A DNA stretch of 39,218 nt. Origin: an uncultured bacterium. GTDB taxonomy: Bacteria > Bacillota > Clostridia > Oscillospirales > Oscillospiraceae. The translations under genes and the position numbers were made by a program. Positions 1 through 9,699 of this stretch are shown one piece after another (the first letter of the stretch is position 1; every line of letters starts with the position of its first letter). The notes under the pieces were generated by a model. The model made no database searches. It worked only from the letters and a program-made list of their open reading frames with translations, and had not been told where the DNA came from. The DNA is taken from assembly GCA_949840775.1 (NCBI GenBank), contig CATKXO010000026.1, positions 1 to 39,218 on the forward strand. The letters are read 5' to 3'.

Positions 1-7
1 ATTTTCT

Positions 8-46
8 GACTCCCTTTCCGGGCTCTTTTTCGCCCTATTGGGAGTC
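8..46. repeat. Inverted repeat at left edge
   Basis: GACTCCC at 8-14 pairs with GGGAGTC at 40-46, and GGGC/GCCC can pair inside the loop. A T-run follows on the + side at 50-56. It could be an intrinsic terminator for something entering from the left, or a structured intergenic site in the mobile element. No gene is visible in 1-100. Confidence 0.35.
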
Positions 47-100
47 TATCTTTTTTTCGCCTCCTCCGCCACAAAACTACATTTTTTCCTCGGCGTTTTT

Positions 101-991
101 TTACATTTTATCACTGGCGCTGACAGCGGGCGCGTTGAACAGCGCCGCCAGCAGATAGGCCCTGGTGTTCCAGACGCGGGTGGTGTTCTCCCGGATGCCG
201 TCCAGGACCTTCTCGATATGGCTGCTGTTGATAAGCTCAAACCGCTGCTGGACCAGGGCGGTGGGGTATTCCGCATCCCGCCCGATCTTCATGGTGGGTG
301 TTCGGCTCAAAGCTACTTCCAGCATGATCTCCACCAGCTCATTGATCTGCTCCCGGTTGGCGCTGTCGGCAATCAGGTCGTACTCGATCTGATCCCGAAT
401 CTCATCCCGCTTCTCATACACTTCCGTCATTCCTTCCGCCGCAGGCGCGGACCCAGGCCCCGGAGGGGGCTGGGGACAGAATGAATGAGTATTTGCTCGA
501 TAAGTATTTTGTTTTTTACGGGAATTAGTTTTCTTAGTATTTAATTGCGCCGGGTTTTCCGTATCCGGCACATCCGCATCCGGGGGAACCGTGTCCGGCT
601 TTACCGTATCCGGGAAACCCGTACACGGTGAAGCCGTATCCGGTGAACCCGTGGCCGGTGGCGGCTCATCCGGGCCGGAGGAGGCCGGTGGCGGCGTTTG
701 GGGCTTCTCGTAGATGGTGTACTCCACGCTGCCCACACGCCCATGCTCTCCCCGCAGCTGGCGGCGCACCACATAGCCCGCCTTTTCCAGCTCCTTCAAG
801 GTGTTCCCGATAGCCTCCACGCCCTCTTTACAGATGGCGGCGAGGCCCCGCGTGGAATAATTCCAGTCGTCCGGGAGGGACAGCATGATCGCCAGCAGCC
901 CCTTTGCTTTCAGCGACAGGCCGGGGTCCTTCAAGTGATGGTTCGACATCACGGTGTAATCCCGCGTCCGTTCTACACGATAGACGGCCAT
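101..991 (-). CDS. Replication initiator-like protein (winged-helix N-terminus, DUF6017-like C-terminus)
   Basis: This 296-residue protein resembles the replication initiator/DnaD-like proteins of integrative elements in gut Clostridia. The first 95 residues look like a winged helix (LSLKAKGLLAIMLSLPDDWNYSTRGLA, then a helix with KELEKAGYVVRRQLRG), which would bind DNA. Residues about 95-150 are a low-complexity linker of PDT-type repeats. Residues about 185-290 match the C-terminal domain I know as DUF6017 (YEKRDEIRDQIEYDLI and VWNTRAYLLAALFNAP). ATG at 991 has GAGGAAGTGAG upstream. It is the last gene of a leftward set starting with the parB-like gene, and a role in element replication or maintenance is inferred from that context. 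The exact biochemical function is unproven; the DUF assignment is from memory. Confidence 0.75.
   Translation of the reverse strand: MAVYRVERTRDYTVMSNHHLKDPGLSLKAKGLLAIMLSLPDDWNYSTRGLAAICKEGVEAIGNTLKELEKAGYVVRRQLRGEHGRVGSVEYTIYEKPQTPPPASSGPDEPPPATGSPDTASPCTGFPDTVKPDTVPPDADVPDTENPAQLNTKKTNSRKKQNTYRANTHSFCPQPPPGPGSAPAAEGMTEVYEKRDEIRDQIEYDLIADSANREQINELVEIMLEVALSRTPTMKIGRDAEYPTALVQQRFELINSSHIEKVLDGIRENTTRVWNTRAYLLAALFNAPAVSASDKM
556..680 (-). repeat. Tandem PDT-type coding repeats in the rep-like gene
   Basis: Degenerate repeats of about 15-18 bp around the core GTATCCGG (+ strand) encode serial Pro-Asp-Thr units (SPDTASP, FPDTVKP, PDTVPPD, VPDTENP) in the linker between the two domains of the rep-like protein. 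The unit is in frame and imperfect, so it is a coding repeat that can expand or contract, not a CRISPR array. Confidence 0.65.
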
Positions 992-1021
992 TCTTCACTC
1001 ACTTCCTCAGTAGATTTTGAC

Positions 1022-1807
1022 TTATGCGGTGTCCGCCGCATCCTCGCGGGCAAAGCGTTCTTCCAGCCTCGCCACGCTCCAATTCTGCTTGAACTGCCCC
1101 AGGGGGCCGGGGCCGAACATGGCCCGCGCCCGGTTGTCCATGTCCAGCAGCCGCGCCCACAATTCCGGGTGGTGATGGCGGAGCTTTTTCAGCTCCCCGA
1201 TCCGCTGCAAGGGACAGCACCAGCAGGAAGCGCGGCGGTATATCTCATACAGCCCGCCCCAATCGTAGCCCCGGTCATAACAGAGCTGGAGGGCCTGGGC
1301 CTCGGTGATGCCCCACTCCACCAGGGGATAGCGGAGGTGTTCATCCGGTTTGCAGCGGTGTGCTTCATCAGCGGCAATGCCGATATGGTGCAGGGCATTT
1401 TTCTCCCGTTTCAGCCGGTTGACCTCTTTTGTGATGAGGTGCGTTTTCAACTGTCCGGTACACCAGCGCACTTTCATTCCAGGCCAGCCGTTACCAAAAG
1501 GAGGCGCACCCAAACGGGCGCGGCGTTCCAGGCAGCTTGGTTTCTGCTTCGGTTCATCGAACATCAGCCACTCAAAGCCGTGGGGGTGACGCAGGGTGGT
1601 GATGTGGATGCCGCGCTCCTGATAAAGAAAATCGTCCAGCTTGGCGATATGGGCCTCCATCTCCGGGAACTCCATGCCGGTGTCCGCGTAGAGTACACAG
1701 TCGATAGGCAGGCCCTTCTCGATCATCAGCAGCAAAAGACAGGAGCTGTCTTTTCCACCGGAGAGGGAGACCGCCGAAAAGGTTTCGCTATTGTTTACAG
1801 CTCCCAT
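1022..1807 (-). CDS. PAPS reductase-like PP-loop protein of a mobile element
   Basis: This 261-residue protein carries the PP-loop ATP-pyrophosphatase motif SGGKDSS at residues 16-22, the family signature for adenylating a substrate. A second conserved patch (VRWCTGQLKTHLI) and a Cys-rich CWCCP patch, possibly metal binding, follow. The family includes true PAPS/APS reductases and the DndC/IbrA-like proteins carried by phages and integrative elements. There is no sulfate-assimilation gene nearby and the neighbours are element genes, so assimilation of sulfate is unlikely here. ATG at 1807 opens the frame cleanly, but the nearest strong Shine-Dalgarno (AAAGGAG) lies about 25 nt upstream, so the start is not firm. 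Substrate unknown. Confidence 0.75.
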   Translation of the reverse strand: MGAVNNSETFSAVSLSGGKDSSCLLLLMIEKGLPIDCVLYADTGMEFPEMEAHIAKLDDFLYQERGIHITTLRHPHGFEWLMFDEPKQKPSCLERRARLGAPPFGNGWPGMKVRWCTGQLKTHLITKEVNRLKREKNALHHIGIAADEAHRCKPDEHLRYPLVEWGITEAQALQLCYDRGYDWGGLYEIYRRASCWCCPLQRIGELKKLRHHHPELWARLLDMDNRARAMFGPGPLGQFKQNWSVARLEERFAREDAADTA

Positions 1808-1845
1808 GCCGGGAGAACTGCCTTTTTTCGCTCCTTTCCCGCCGT

Positions 1846-2352
1846 TTACAGCTCGTAAACGGGAATCTCATTCTCATGGACGGGCCAGCACAGCTTGTCC
1901 AGCCGGTCCGTCAACTCCTCCAGGTCCAGGCACATGCCGCTGGTCCACGGGTCGCCCAGGTCCTCCCGGTACTCGGCCACATACGCGCCGCCCTCGCAGA
2001 CCACGGACACGCTGGCAACGGCGGTGACGGTCATATCCTCCAGCAGCCACAGCTCCACGCTGCGGGTGGTCAGGACGGCCTCGGCGGTACTCTGGTCGAA
2101 ATCGTCATACAGCAGCGTGGCCCGCTGATTGAACAGCTCCGCGCCCCGGTAGTTGAAGGACTTGGGCTGATTGCCCTGGGTGGCGAAGGTAAAGACGGTC
2201 TCGGCGTGATGCCGGACGGCCTGGAGCAGAGCATAGAAATCGATGCCGTCCAGAAGCTCCTCCACCTCGTCGGCGGACAGGCCGCTGTTCTCCCCGATGC
2301 CGGAGCGGTACAGCCCCCGGATGGCATACTCCAAAGAATCCACGGAATACAC
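1846..2352 (-). CDS. Hypothetical protein of the integrative element
   Basis: The 168-residue product is acidic, with no signal peptide or membrane segment. I do not recognise a functional domain. The start is GTG at 2352 (GTG TAT TCC), preceded by GGAGG with a 9-nt gap. It lies 16 bp downstream of the 89-residue gene and 38 bp upstream of the PP-loop gene, so it is probably cotranscribed with them. Confidence 0.65.
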   Translation of the reverse strand: MYSVDSLEYAIRGLYRSGIGENSGLSADEVEELLDGIDFYALLQAVRHHAETVFTFATQGNQPKSFNYRGAELFNQRATLLYDDFDQSTAEAVLTTRSVELWLLEDMTVTAVASVSVVCEGGAYVAEYREDLGDPWTSGMCLDLEELTDRLDKLCWPVHENEIPVYEL

Positions 2353-2368
2353 GGTGATCTACCTCCTA

Positions 2369-2638
2369 TCAGTTTTTGCGCCGTTTCCTCGGCTTGTCGG
2401 GCAGGATGTGGCCCTCGATGATGCTGGCGTGTCTGCGGATTTGGACGCTGCCCTGCCGCGCATGGGCAAGGGCCTCCCCGTAGCCGTCCTCGGTGAGAAA
2501 GCGCCGGATGTACTCCCCCTGTCTCCCCAGGGGACAGTCGGCCAGCACCAGGAACTCGATCATGTGGCGGGTGCAGTCCTGGAACCGCTCCACCGCCAGC
2601 AGGTCATGCCCGGTGATGGGCAGATGGAGCGGCTTCAC
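2369..2638 (-). CDS. Small hypothetical protein (89 aa), GTG start coupled to the upstream gene
   Basis: A longer open frame upstream in this register is antisense-type noise. The credible start is GTG at 2638, which overlaps the TGA stop of the preceding gene (GTGA overlap) and has AAAGGAG 6 nt upstream. The product begins VKPLHLPITGHDLL and ends in a basic tail (DKPRKRRKN). It has no membrane segment and no motif I recognise. The stop/start overlap indicates translational coupling to the 202-residue gene. Confidence 0.6.
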   Translation of the reverse strand: MKPLHLPITGHDLLAVERFQDCTRHMIEFLVLADCPLGRQGEYIRRFLTEDGYGEALAHARQGSVQIRRHASIIEGHILPDKPRKRRKN

Positions 2639-3243
2639 TTGCGGCTCCTTTCCTTGATCTCCAGAACGGCGGGGCCGTACCGGGCCACCAAAAGGGCGTT
2701 GACGATCAGGCTGAACGCCAGCGTGTCCACCACCTCGCTGTTGGCGAGGTCGGCCAGGGCCACGCCAGACCCCTCCGCGTAGATGTCCCGCGCCGCCGAA
2801 AACAGGGTGTAGCAATGGGGGGAGATGTCTTTCAGCGTCCCGTAGTCGAACTCGATGCCATGCCTGCAAAAGCAGTTGGCGGACCGGAGAAAGAGGTCGT
2901 CATTGGCGGTGAGCAGATACATGGCGGCGAAGTAGGCCGGGGTGTCCCGCTTCCGGCGAAAGCCCTCCCGCGCTTTCAGCCGCTCCATGCGGCCCTGGTG
3001 GGCGGGGGAGAGAAACAGGGACCCCGTAAAGCGCCGGATGGCCGTGTGCAGGCGTGCGTCCAGGTGGGCATTACGGGGGAACGTCTCCATGACGGCCTCC
3101 TCGTACCCCACCACTCCGGCCTCGATCCGCTCCGCCAGCCAGGGACAGCCCTGGGCGGTGCAGCCCTTTTTCTTCCCGGCATACTCGGTGCAAAGGCGGC
3201 AGTCCACATGCTCCGGCTTGTATTGGAATGTGTTGATATACAA
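2635..3243 (-). CDS. Hypothetical protein with N-terminal Cys cluster, TTG start
   Basis: I place the start at TTG 3243 (MYINTFQYKPEHVDC), because GGAG lies 7 nt upstream. The alternative ATG at 3312 would add about 23 residues with no ribosome binding site. The 202-residue product has Cys15, Cys18, Cys28 and Cys33 near its N-terminus, which may bind zinc or an iron-sulfur cluster. The rest is predicted mainly helical (DTPAYFAAMYLLTANDDLF). Proteins of this type recur in integrative elements of gut Clostridia as conserved hypotheticals. It follows parB by 75 bp and overlaps the next gene by 4 bp. Function unknown. Confidence 0.65.
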   Translation of the reverse strand: MYINTFQYKPEHVDCRLCTEYAGKKKGCTAQGCPWLAERIEAGVVGYEEAVMETFPRNAHLDARLHTAIRRFTGSLFLSPAHQGRMERLKAREGFRRKRDTPAYFAAMYLLTANDDLFLRSANCFCRHGIEFDYGTLKDISPHCYTLFSAARDIYAEGSGVALADLANSEVVDTLAFSLIVNALLVARYGPAVLEIKERSRK

Positions 3244-3318
3244 CGTGCTTCTCCTTTCCCGGACACGAAAAAACCGGGCAGAGGAAATCCCTGTCCGGCA
3301 GTTTTGTCCCATATTCGA

Positions 3319-4257
3319 TTAGCGTTCTTGGCTGCGCTGGCGCTTCTTCTGCCACGCCTCCAGCAGCTTGATGATGGTCTCCTCCATCTTCCGGGGGGTG
3401 TAGGAGCGGGGGAAGTATTTGCGGAGGGTATCGGCGGTCAGCACGATCTTGTCAACCTCCGGCTTCTTCTCCGCCGACATGATGGTGAGCATGGTGTCCT
3501 CGTTCAGCTCCCCGGACTGGCTTAACTTCTTCATGCGCTGGGCCTGGGAGACGGAGGGGGTGGCCTGTTCGCTTTCGATGGTCTCCACCAAAAGCGCCTG
3601 TTCCTCCGGCTTCAAGGCGGCGATCTGATAGGCCGGGGTCACGGCAATTTTTTTATCATCCACCATCTGCTGAAGCTCCGGGATTAGCTGGGTCAGGGAA
3701 ATGTAATTGCGGACGGTATCGCCGCTCATGCCCATGGCCGCGCCGATTTCATCATCGCTGCGGAAATTCGCCGAATTATTCGGCGAATTATTTTCTGCCT
3801 CTTTGGTGCGCCTCCCGGCGCGGCGCTTGATGGCCTCCAGCTTCATCTTGTATGCCTGCGCCCTCTCGCTGGGCAGGATGTTTTCCCGCTGGATGTTGCT
3901 GTCCACCATCAAAATGGTGGCGGTGTCGTCGTCCAGATTGCGGACCAGGGCAGGCAGCGCGGCCAGACCCGCCAGCTCACAGGCGTGTTTGCGGCGGTGG
4001 CCCGCGACAATCTCATAGCCGCCCGCCTCGCGGGGCCGGACAATGGCCGGGGTCAGCACACCATACTCTTTCACGCTCTCGGTGGTCTCCTTCATGGCAT
4101 CATCATCCCTCACTTTGAACGGGTGGTTGGGAAACGGGTACAGCTCCGCCAGAGGGATGGAGACGACCACCTCTCCCTGGGGCTGGGGCCCGGGGGCAGG
4201 GGTTTCCTTCACCTTGGGCGGTCTGCCCCGACGCCTGGGGGTTTCCGCTGTGGACAT
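3319..4257 (-). CDS. ParB/RepB/Spo0J-family protein
   Basis: The 312-residue protein has a low-complexity N-terminus (residues 1-28) and a ParB N-terminal domain (residues 30-130) with SIPLAELYPFPNHPFKVR and the nucleotide-binding box AGHRRKHACELAG. Then come the NIQRENILPSERA motif and a helix-turn-helix near SDDEIGAAMGMSGDTVRNYI. ParB-family proteins are CTPase clamps that load on parS and act with a ParA, or act as regulators. No parA is visible in the window. ATG at 4257 has AAAAGGAGGAAACC upstream, so the much longer open frame to 5052 is rejected. It is the first gene of the leftward element set. Confidence 0.85.
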   Translation of the reverse strand: MSTAETPRRRGRPPKVKETPAPGPQPQGEVVVSIPLAELYPFPNHPFKVRDDDAMKETTESVKEYGVLTPAIVRPREAGGYEIVAGHRRKHACELAGLAALPALVRNLDDDTATILMVDSNIQRENILPSERAQAYKMKLEAIKRRAGRRTKEAENNSPNNSANFRSDDEIGAAMGMSGDTVRNYISLTQLIPELQQMVDDKKIAVTPAYQIAALKPEEQALLVETIESEQATPSVSQAQRMKKLSQSGELNEDTMLTIMSAEKKPEVDKIVLTADTLRKYFPRSYTPRKMEETIIKLLEAWQKKRQRSQER

Positions 4258-4297
4258 ATTGGTTTCCTCCTTTTCCGACCGGCAGGAAACAGGAAAA

Positions 4298-4328
4298 GGG
4301 AGAATGTGGCCGCGACTTACATTCTCCC
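4298..4328. repeat. Perfect 10-bp inverted repeat upstream of parB
   Basis: GGGAGAATGT at 4298-4307 pairs with ACATTCTCCC at 4319-4328 across an 11-nt loop, 40 bp upstream of the parB-like start. It could be a leader hairpin, an operator, or a parS-like site. No T-run follows, so a terminator is not favoured. Sequence between here and the recombinase fragment (4329-4416) holds nothing else I can support. Confidence 0.45.
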
Positions 4329-4416
4329 TCTGAAAGCAATATGCAATTTGTCGGTTTCTGTCGTTTTTCGATTCCGGTGGCCGTTTGCGCTGGGAGCCAT
4401 CCCGCCGCAAACCCGC

Positions 4417-5727
4417 ATGATTACTGGCTTTTTCACCTTTTTCAAAAACCTTCCCGAACAACATCGGTTCAACGAACTTTACGCCAGAGATACCGCCAAG
4501 AAGATCAAATCCACGTTTAAGATGAAAGGCGAGAGCGGCAGGCATCTCACCACAAATCCCCCGTTCGGCTATGTCAAGGACGAACAGGACAAGGACAGGT
4601 GGCTGATTGACGAGGAAGCCGCAAAAACGGTTCGGTACATCTTCAAGCTGTGCTGTGACGGCCTTGGCCCCACGCAGATCGCCAACCGGCTGAGACGGGA
4701 GCAGGTACTCACCCCCACGGCTTACAAGGCCCAACAGCGGGGTGAACTGCTTCCAGAGCGGCCCTTCCAGTGGGCGCAGAAAACCGTATCCGGGATTTTG
4801 GACAAGGTGGAATACCTGGGGCACACGGAGAATTTCAAGACCGCATCCAAGAACTACCGCAGTAAGAAACGGGTCAAGACCGCCAAGGAGGAGCGTAAGC
4901 TGTTCCGGGACACCCATCCGGCCATTGTGGATGAACACACCTTTCAGGTGGTACAGGAAATTCGCTCTCATCGCCATAGGCTGACAGCTACGGGGAAGGT
5001 CAGCATTTTTTCCGGCAAGGTGTTCTGCGCCGACTGCGGAGCAAAGCTGCAATACAACACGGCAAACAGCTTTTTAGCGAATCAGGATTTCTTCAACTGC
5101 GGCAACTACCGCAGCAACACGGGAACCTGTACTGCCCACTTTATCCGGGCGGTTACGTTGGAGAAAATCGTGCTGGCCCACATGAAGCGTGTCCTGGCAT
5201 ATGTCCAGCAGTTTGAGACGTCCTTTGTCAAGCGGGAAATGGAGAAAGCCAACCTCAAACGCCAGACCTCCGTGGAAAAGGCCAAGCTGGATATTGTGAC
5301 GCTGAAGCGTCGGGACGAGGACTTGGATGTACTGTTCAGGCGCATCTATGAGGACATGGTGGCAGGACGGCTTAACCCGGAGCGGTTTGACAAACTCTCC
5401 ACGCAGTACGAGGAGGAGCAGAAGCAGGTGCGGCAGGTTATCGAGGAACTGCAATCGCTGATCGACGATGGTGAACAGGAAGCCCATGACCTCCGGCAAT
5501 TCCTGAAAAACGTCCGAAAGTACACCGACCCGGAAGAACTGACGGCGGAAATGCTGAACGAACTGGTTGACAAGATTATCGTCCACGCTCCCGACAAGAG
5601 CAGTGGACATCGCAGACAGAAGATTGAGATTTACTACAAGGCCGCTGGGATCATCGACATCGCTGACGACCTCTGTGAAGCCGGGGACGGCAGGGGGCAG
5701 TGGCGTAGAGAGCGAAAAACGGCCTGA
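4417..5727 (+). pseudogene. Large serine recombinase, catalytic N-terminal domain missing
   Basis: From about 4440 the frame is homologous to TndX/TnpX-like large serine recombinases. It holds the end of the resolvase domain (FNELYARDTAKKIKSTF), the recombinase domain (NPPFGYV to PTQIANRL), a zinc ribbon (FCADCG, then FNCGNY and GTCTAHF), a coiled coil at about 5200-5500, and a natural-looking C-terminus (WRRERKTA). The roughly 120-residue catalytic domain with its nucleophilic serine is absent. The frame upstream of 4417 is antisense to parB, and no ribosome binding site precedes the ATG at 4417. The short insert PEQHR within FKNL-FNEL suggests a rearrangement near 4450. The fragment cannot catalyse recombination alone and marks the element end near 5727. 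Confidence 0.8.
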
Positions 5728-5730
5728 AAA

Positions 5731-5766
5731 GGCAGGACTGTGACCGTTTACAGTCACAGCCCTGCC
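5731..5766 (-). terminator. Intrinsic terminator after eno
   Basis: Read on the - strand this is a 14-bp stem (GGCAGGGCTGTGAC with GTCACAGTCCTGCC, one G-U pair) with an 8-nt loop followed by TTTTC. It lies 66 bp beyond the enolase stop, so it probably ends the glycolytic operon. It is only 3 bp past the recombinase stop, so the element/chromosome boundary must lie close by. Confidence 0.7.
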
Positions 5767-5832
5767 TTACATAGAATACTTCGTTGCGGCACCTCGCCAA
5801 ACGGGCGGCCCTGCTGCATTTTGCGGGGGATA

Positions 5833-7158
<1,326 letters not shown>

Positions 7159-7208
7159 TCAAATAGGATATCATTTGGTAAGGCGGGACTCCCCGCCGGG
7201 GTCACATA

Positions 7209-8723
7209 TTACTGAGCGATCAGGGTCTGGCCGTCCATCTCGGCGGGCTTTTCCAGCCCCATCAGGTCCAGCATGGTGGGGGCGATGTCGCACAGGCGGC
7301 CATCCCGCAGGGTGACGTTGGCTCCCACGATGCAGAAGGGCACCAGATTGGTGGTGTGGGCGGTGAAGGGGGAGCCGTCGGTGTCCACCATCCGCTCAGC
7401 GTTGCCGTGGTCGGCGGTAATCAGGGACACGCCGCCCATCTTGGAGGTGGCCTCCACCACCTTGCCCACGCACTCGTCCACGGTGGACACGGCCTTGCAG
7501 GCGGCCTCGTACACGCCGGTGTGGCCCACCATGTCACAGTTGGCAAAGTTGAGGATAATCACGTCGTAGTTTCCGCTGAGGATACGTTTCACCGCCTCCT
7601 CAGTGACCTCGTAGGCGGACATCTCAGGCTGGAGGTCGTAGGTGGCCACCTTGGGGGAGTTAATCAGGCAGCGGTCCTCCCCGGGGAAGACCTGCTCCAC
7701 CCCTCCGTTAAAGAAGAAGGTCACATGGGCGTACTTCTCCGTCTCGGCGATGCGCAGCTGGGTCAGGCCTAGGTTGGAGATGTACTCCCCAAAGATATTT
7801 TGCAGCTTCTGCCGGGGGTAGGCCACCGTCACGTTGGGCATGGTGGCGTCGTACTCGGTGGTGCAGATAAAGTCCACCGGGACAAAGCCGGTCTTGCGCT
7901 CCACCTCATTGAAGTCCTCGTCCACCAGGCAGCGGGTGATCTCCCGGGCCCGGTCGGGGCGGAAGTTGAAGAAAATCACCGAGTCGTTATCCCGGAGCCG
8001 GGCGTCCTTGGCGCACACCACGGGTACCATAAACTCGTCGGTGACCCCCGCGTCGTAGGAGGCCTGGACGGCGTCAGCGGCGTCAGCCACATAGGGGGCC
8101 TGTCCGCAGACAATGGCGTCGTAGGCCTTCTGGAGGCGGTCCCACCGCTTATCCCGGTCCATGGCGTAGTACCGGCCCATGACGCTGGCAATCTGACCGA
8201 TGCCCAGCTGCTGCATCTTGGCCTGGAGCTGCTCCACATAGCTCTTGCCCGAGGAGGGGGGCACGTCACGGCCGTCCAGGAAGCAGTGGACATAGACCTT
8301 CTTCAGCCCCTGGTCCTGGGCCATCTTCAGCAGGGCAAACAGGTGGGTGATGTGGCTGTGGACGCCGCCGTCGGACAGCAGGCCCATCAGGTGCAGGGCG
8401 GAGCCCCACTCCCGGCAGTTCTCCATGGCCTCCAGATAGGCGGGATTCTCAAAAAAGGCCCCGGTCTCGATGTCCCGGCTGATGTGGGGCAGGTCCTGGA
8501 ACACCACCCGGCCCGCGCCGATGTTGGTGTGGCCTACCTCGCTGTTGCCCATCTGCCCGTCGGGCAGGCCCACGTCCAGCCCGGAGGCGGACAGTCTGCT
8601 GTGGGGACACTGGGAGAAGAACCGGTCCAGATTGGGAGTGGAGGCGTTGACCACCGCGTTGCCCGCAGAGGGCCCCTCAATCCCGAACCCGTCCATGATA
8701 ATCAAAGTGGTAGGTGTTTTCAT
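7209..8723 (-). CDS. gpmI: 2,3-bisphosphoglycerate-independent phosphoglycerate mutase
   Basis: This enzyme converts 3-phosphoglycerate to 2-phosphoglycerate through a phosphoserine intermediate and needs manganese. The 504 residues match the usual 505-515. The metal-binding Asp of MDGFG (D11) and the nucleophile Ser61 in GQMGNSEVGHTNIGAGR are present. The C-terminal metal ligands lie in NFANCDMVGHTG and ITADHGNAE. An AGGAAAGG site precedes the ATG. It is separated from tpiA by 163 bp that holds palindromic repeats. Confidence 0.97.
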   Translation of the reverse strand: MKTPTTLIIMDGFGIEGPSAGNAVVNASTPNLDRFFSQCPHSRLSASGLDVGLPDGQMGNSEVGHTNIGAGRVVFQDLPHISRDIETGAFFENPAYLEAMENCREWGSALHLMGLLSDGGVHSHITHLFALLKMAQDQGLKKVYVHCFLDGRDVPPSSGKSYVEQLQAKMQQLGIGQIASVMGRYYAMDRDKRWDRLQKAYDAIVCGQAPYVADAADAVQASYDAGVTDEFMVPVVCAKDARLRDNDSVIFFNFRPDRAREITRCLVDEDFNEVERKTGFVPVDFICTTEYDATMPNVTVAYPRQKLQNIFGEYISNLGLTQLRIAETEKYAHVTFFFNGGVEQVFPGEDRCLINSPKVATYDLQPEMSAYEVTEEAVKRILSGNYDVIILNFANCDMVGHTGVYEAACKAVSTVDECVGKVVEATSKMGGVSLITADHGNAERMVDTDGSPFTAHTTNLVPFCIVGANVTLRDGRLCDIAPTMLDLMGLEKPAEMDGQTLIAQ

Positions 8724-8767
8724 ACAAAAAACCTTTCCTTTATACGCCGATCCTGCGCTGCCATCCT

Positions 8768-8860
8768 TGTAGGGGCGGCTATCAGCCGCCCGCAGAGGGC
8801 AAACGGGCCCTGTAGGGGCGGCCTTTGGCCGCCCGCGGGCACATAATATGCGCCCCTACA
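8768..8860. repeat. Intergenic palindromic repeats between tpiA and gpmI
   Basis: Two related palindromes start with TGTAGGGGCGGC. The first (8768-8791) forms GGGCGGCT/AGCCGCCC. The second (8811-8860) contains GGGCGGCC/GGCCGCCC and is bounded by TGTAGGGGCG and CGCCCCTACA, a 50-bp unit with 10-bp terminal inverted repeats. A diverged relative lies in the next intergenic gap at 9700-9767. They look like REP- or MITE-type elements that fold in the operon mRNA. Confidence 0.7.
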
Positions 8861-8886
8861 GAGAAGGTGCAGCGGTATCCGGCAAA

Positions 8887-9660
8887 TTACTCCTGATTGG
8901 CAGCCTCGATAATCTTGACGAAGTCGGCGGGCTTCAGGGCGGCGCCACCGATGAGGCCGCCGTCCACGTCGGGCTGGGCCAGCAGCTCCTGGGCGTTCTT
9001 GGCGTTCATGGAGCCGCCGTACTGGATGGTGACGGACCGGGCCACGTGGGCGCCGTACTGCTTGCGGATGACGGTGCGGATGGCCTGGCAGACCTCGCCG
9101 GCCTGCTCGGCGGTGGCGGTCTTGCCGGTGCCGATGGCCCACAGGGGCTCATAGGCGATGACCACATGGCGCACCTTCTCGGGGGCCACGTTGGCCAGGG
9201 CGCACTTCACCTGGTAGGCGATGAGCTCCATGGTGACGCCCAGCTCCCGCTGCTCCAGGCTCTCGCCCACGCAGATAATGGGGATCAGGCCGGCCTCAAT
9301 GGCGGCGTGGACCTTCTTGTTCACGGTGAAGTCGGTCTCGTTGTAGTACTGGCGGCGCTCGGAGTGACCGATGATGACGTACTTGGCTCCCGCCTCCTTA
9401 ATCATGGCGGCGGTGATCTCGCCGGTGTAGGCGCCGTGGTCCAGCTCGTGGCAGGTCTCGGCGCCGATGGCGATGTGGCAGTCCTTGAACAGGCGGACGG
9501 CAGACTGGATATTCACAGCGGGGACGCACAGAACAACGTTGCACCACTTGCCCTTGGGCATAATGGGCTTGATCTCCTCGGCGAAGGCCTTGGTCTGGGA
9601 CAGGGTGTTGTTCATCTTCCAGTTGCCGGCGATGATGGTCTTGCGGTAGCGGCGATTCAT
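8887..9660 (-). CDS. tpiA: Triosephosphate isomerase
   Basis: It interconverts dihydroxyacetone phosphate and glyceraldehyde 3-phosphate as a cytoplasmic TIM-barrel dimer. The 257 residues are normal. The catalytic set is visible: Lys15 in AGNWKMN, His in IGHSERR, Glu in AYEPLWAIGTGKTAT, and the phosphate-binding IQYGGSMNAKN and GLIGGAAL. ATG at 9660 follows AGGAGAG. It sits between pgk and gpmI in the leftward glycolytic operon. Confidence 0.97.
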   Translation of the reverse strand: MNRRYRKTIIAGNWKMNNTLSQTKAFAEEIKPIMPKGKWCNVVLCVPAVNIQSAVRLFKDCHIAIGAETCHELDHGAYTGEITAAMIKEAGAKYVIIGHSERRQYYNETDFTVNKKVHAAIEAGLIPIICVGESLEQRELGVTMELIAYQVKCALANVAPEKVRHVVIAYEPLWAIGTGKTATAEQAGEVCQAIRTVIRKQYGAHVARSVTIQYGGSMNAKNAQELLAQPDVDGGLIGGAALKPADFVKIIEAANQE

Positions 9661-9699
9661 AGTAAATCTCTCCTATCGTATATTTTCCGAAATGATTTT

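Noticed and set aside
556-680. CRISPR array
   Set aside because: Repeats are short, degenerate, in frame, and without unique spacers of uniform length; they encode a protein linker.
5728-5832. Attachment-site core next to the recombinase
   Set aside because: The only palindrome here has terminator form for eno; without the other element end no direct repeat can be shown.
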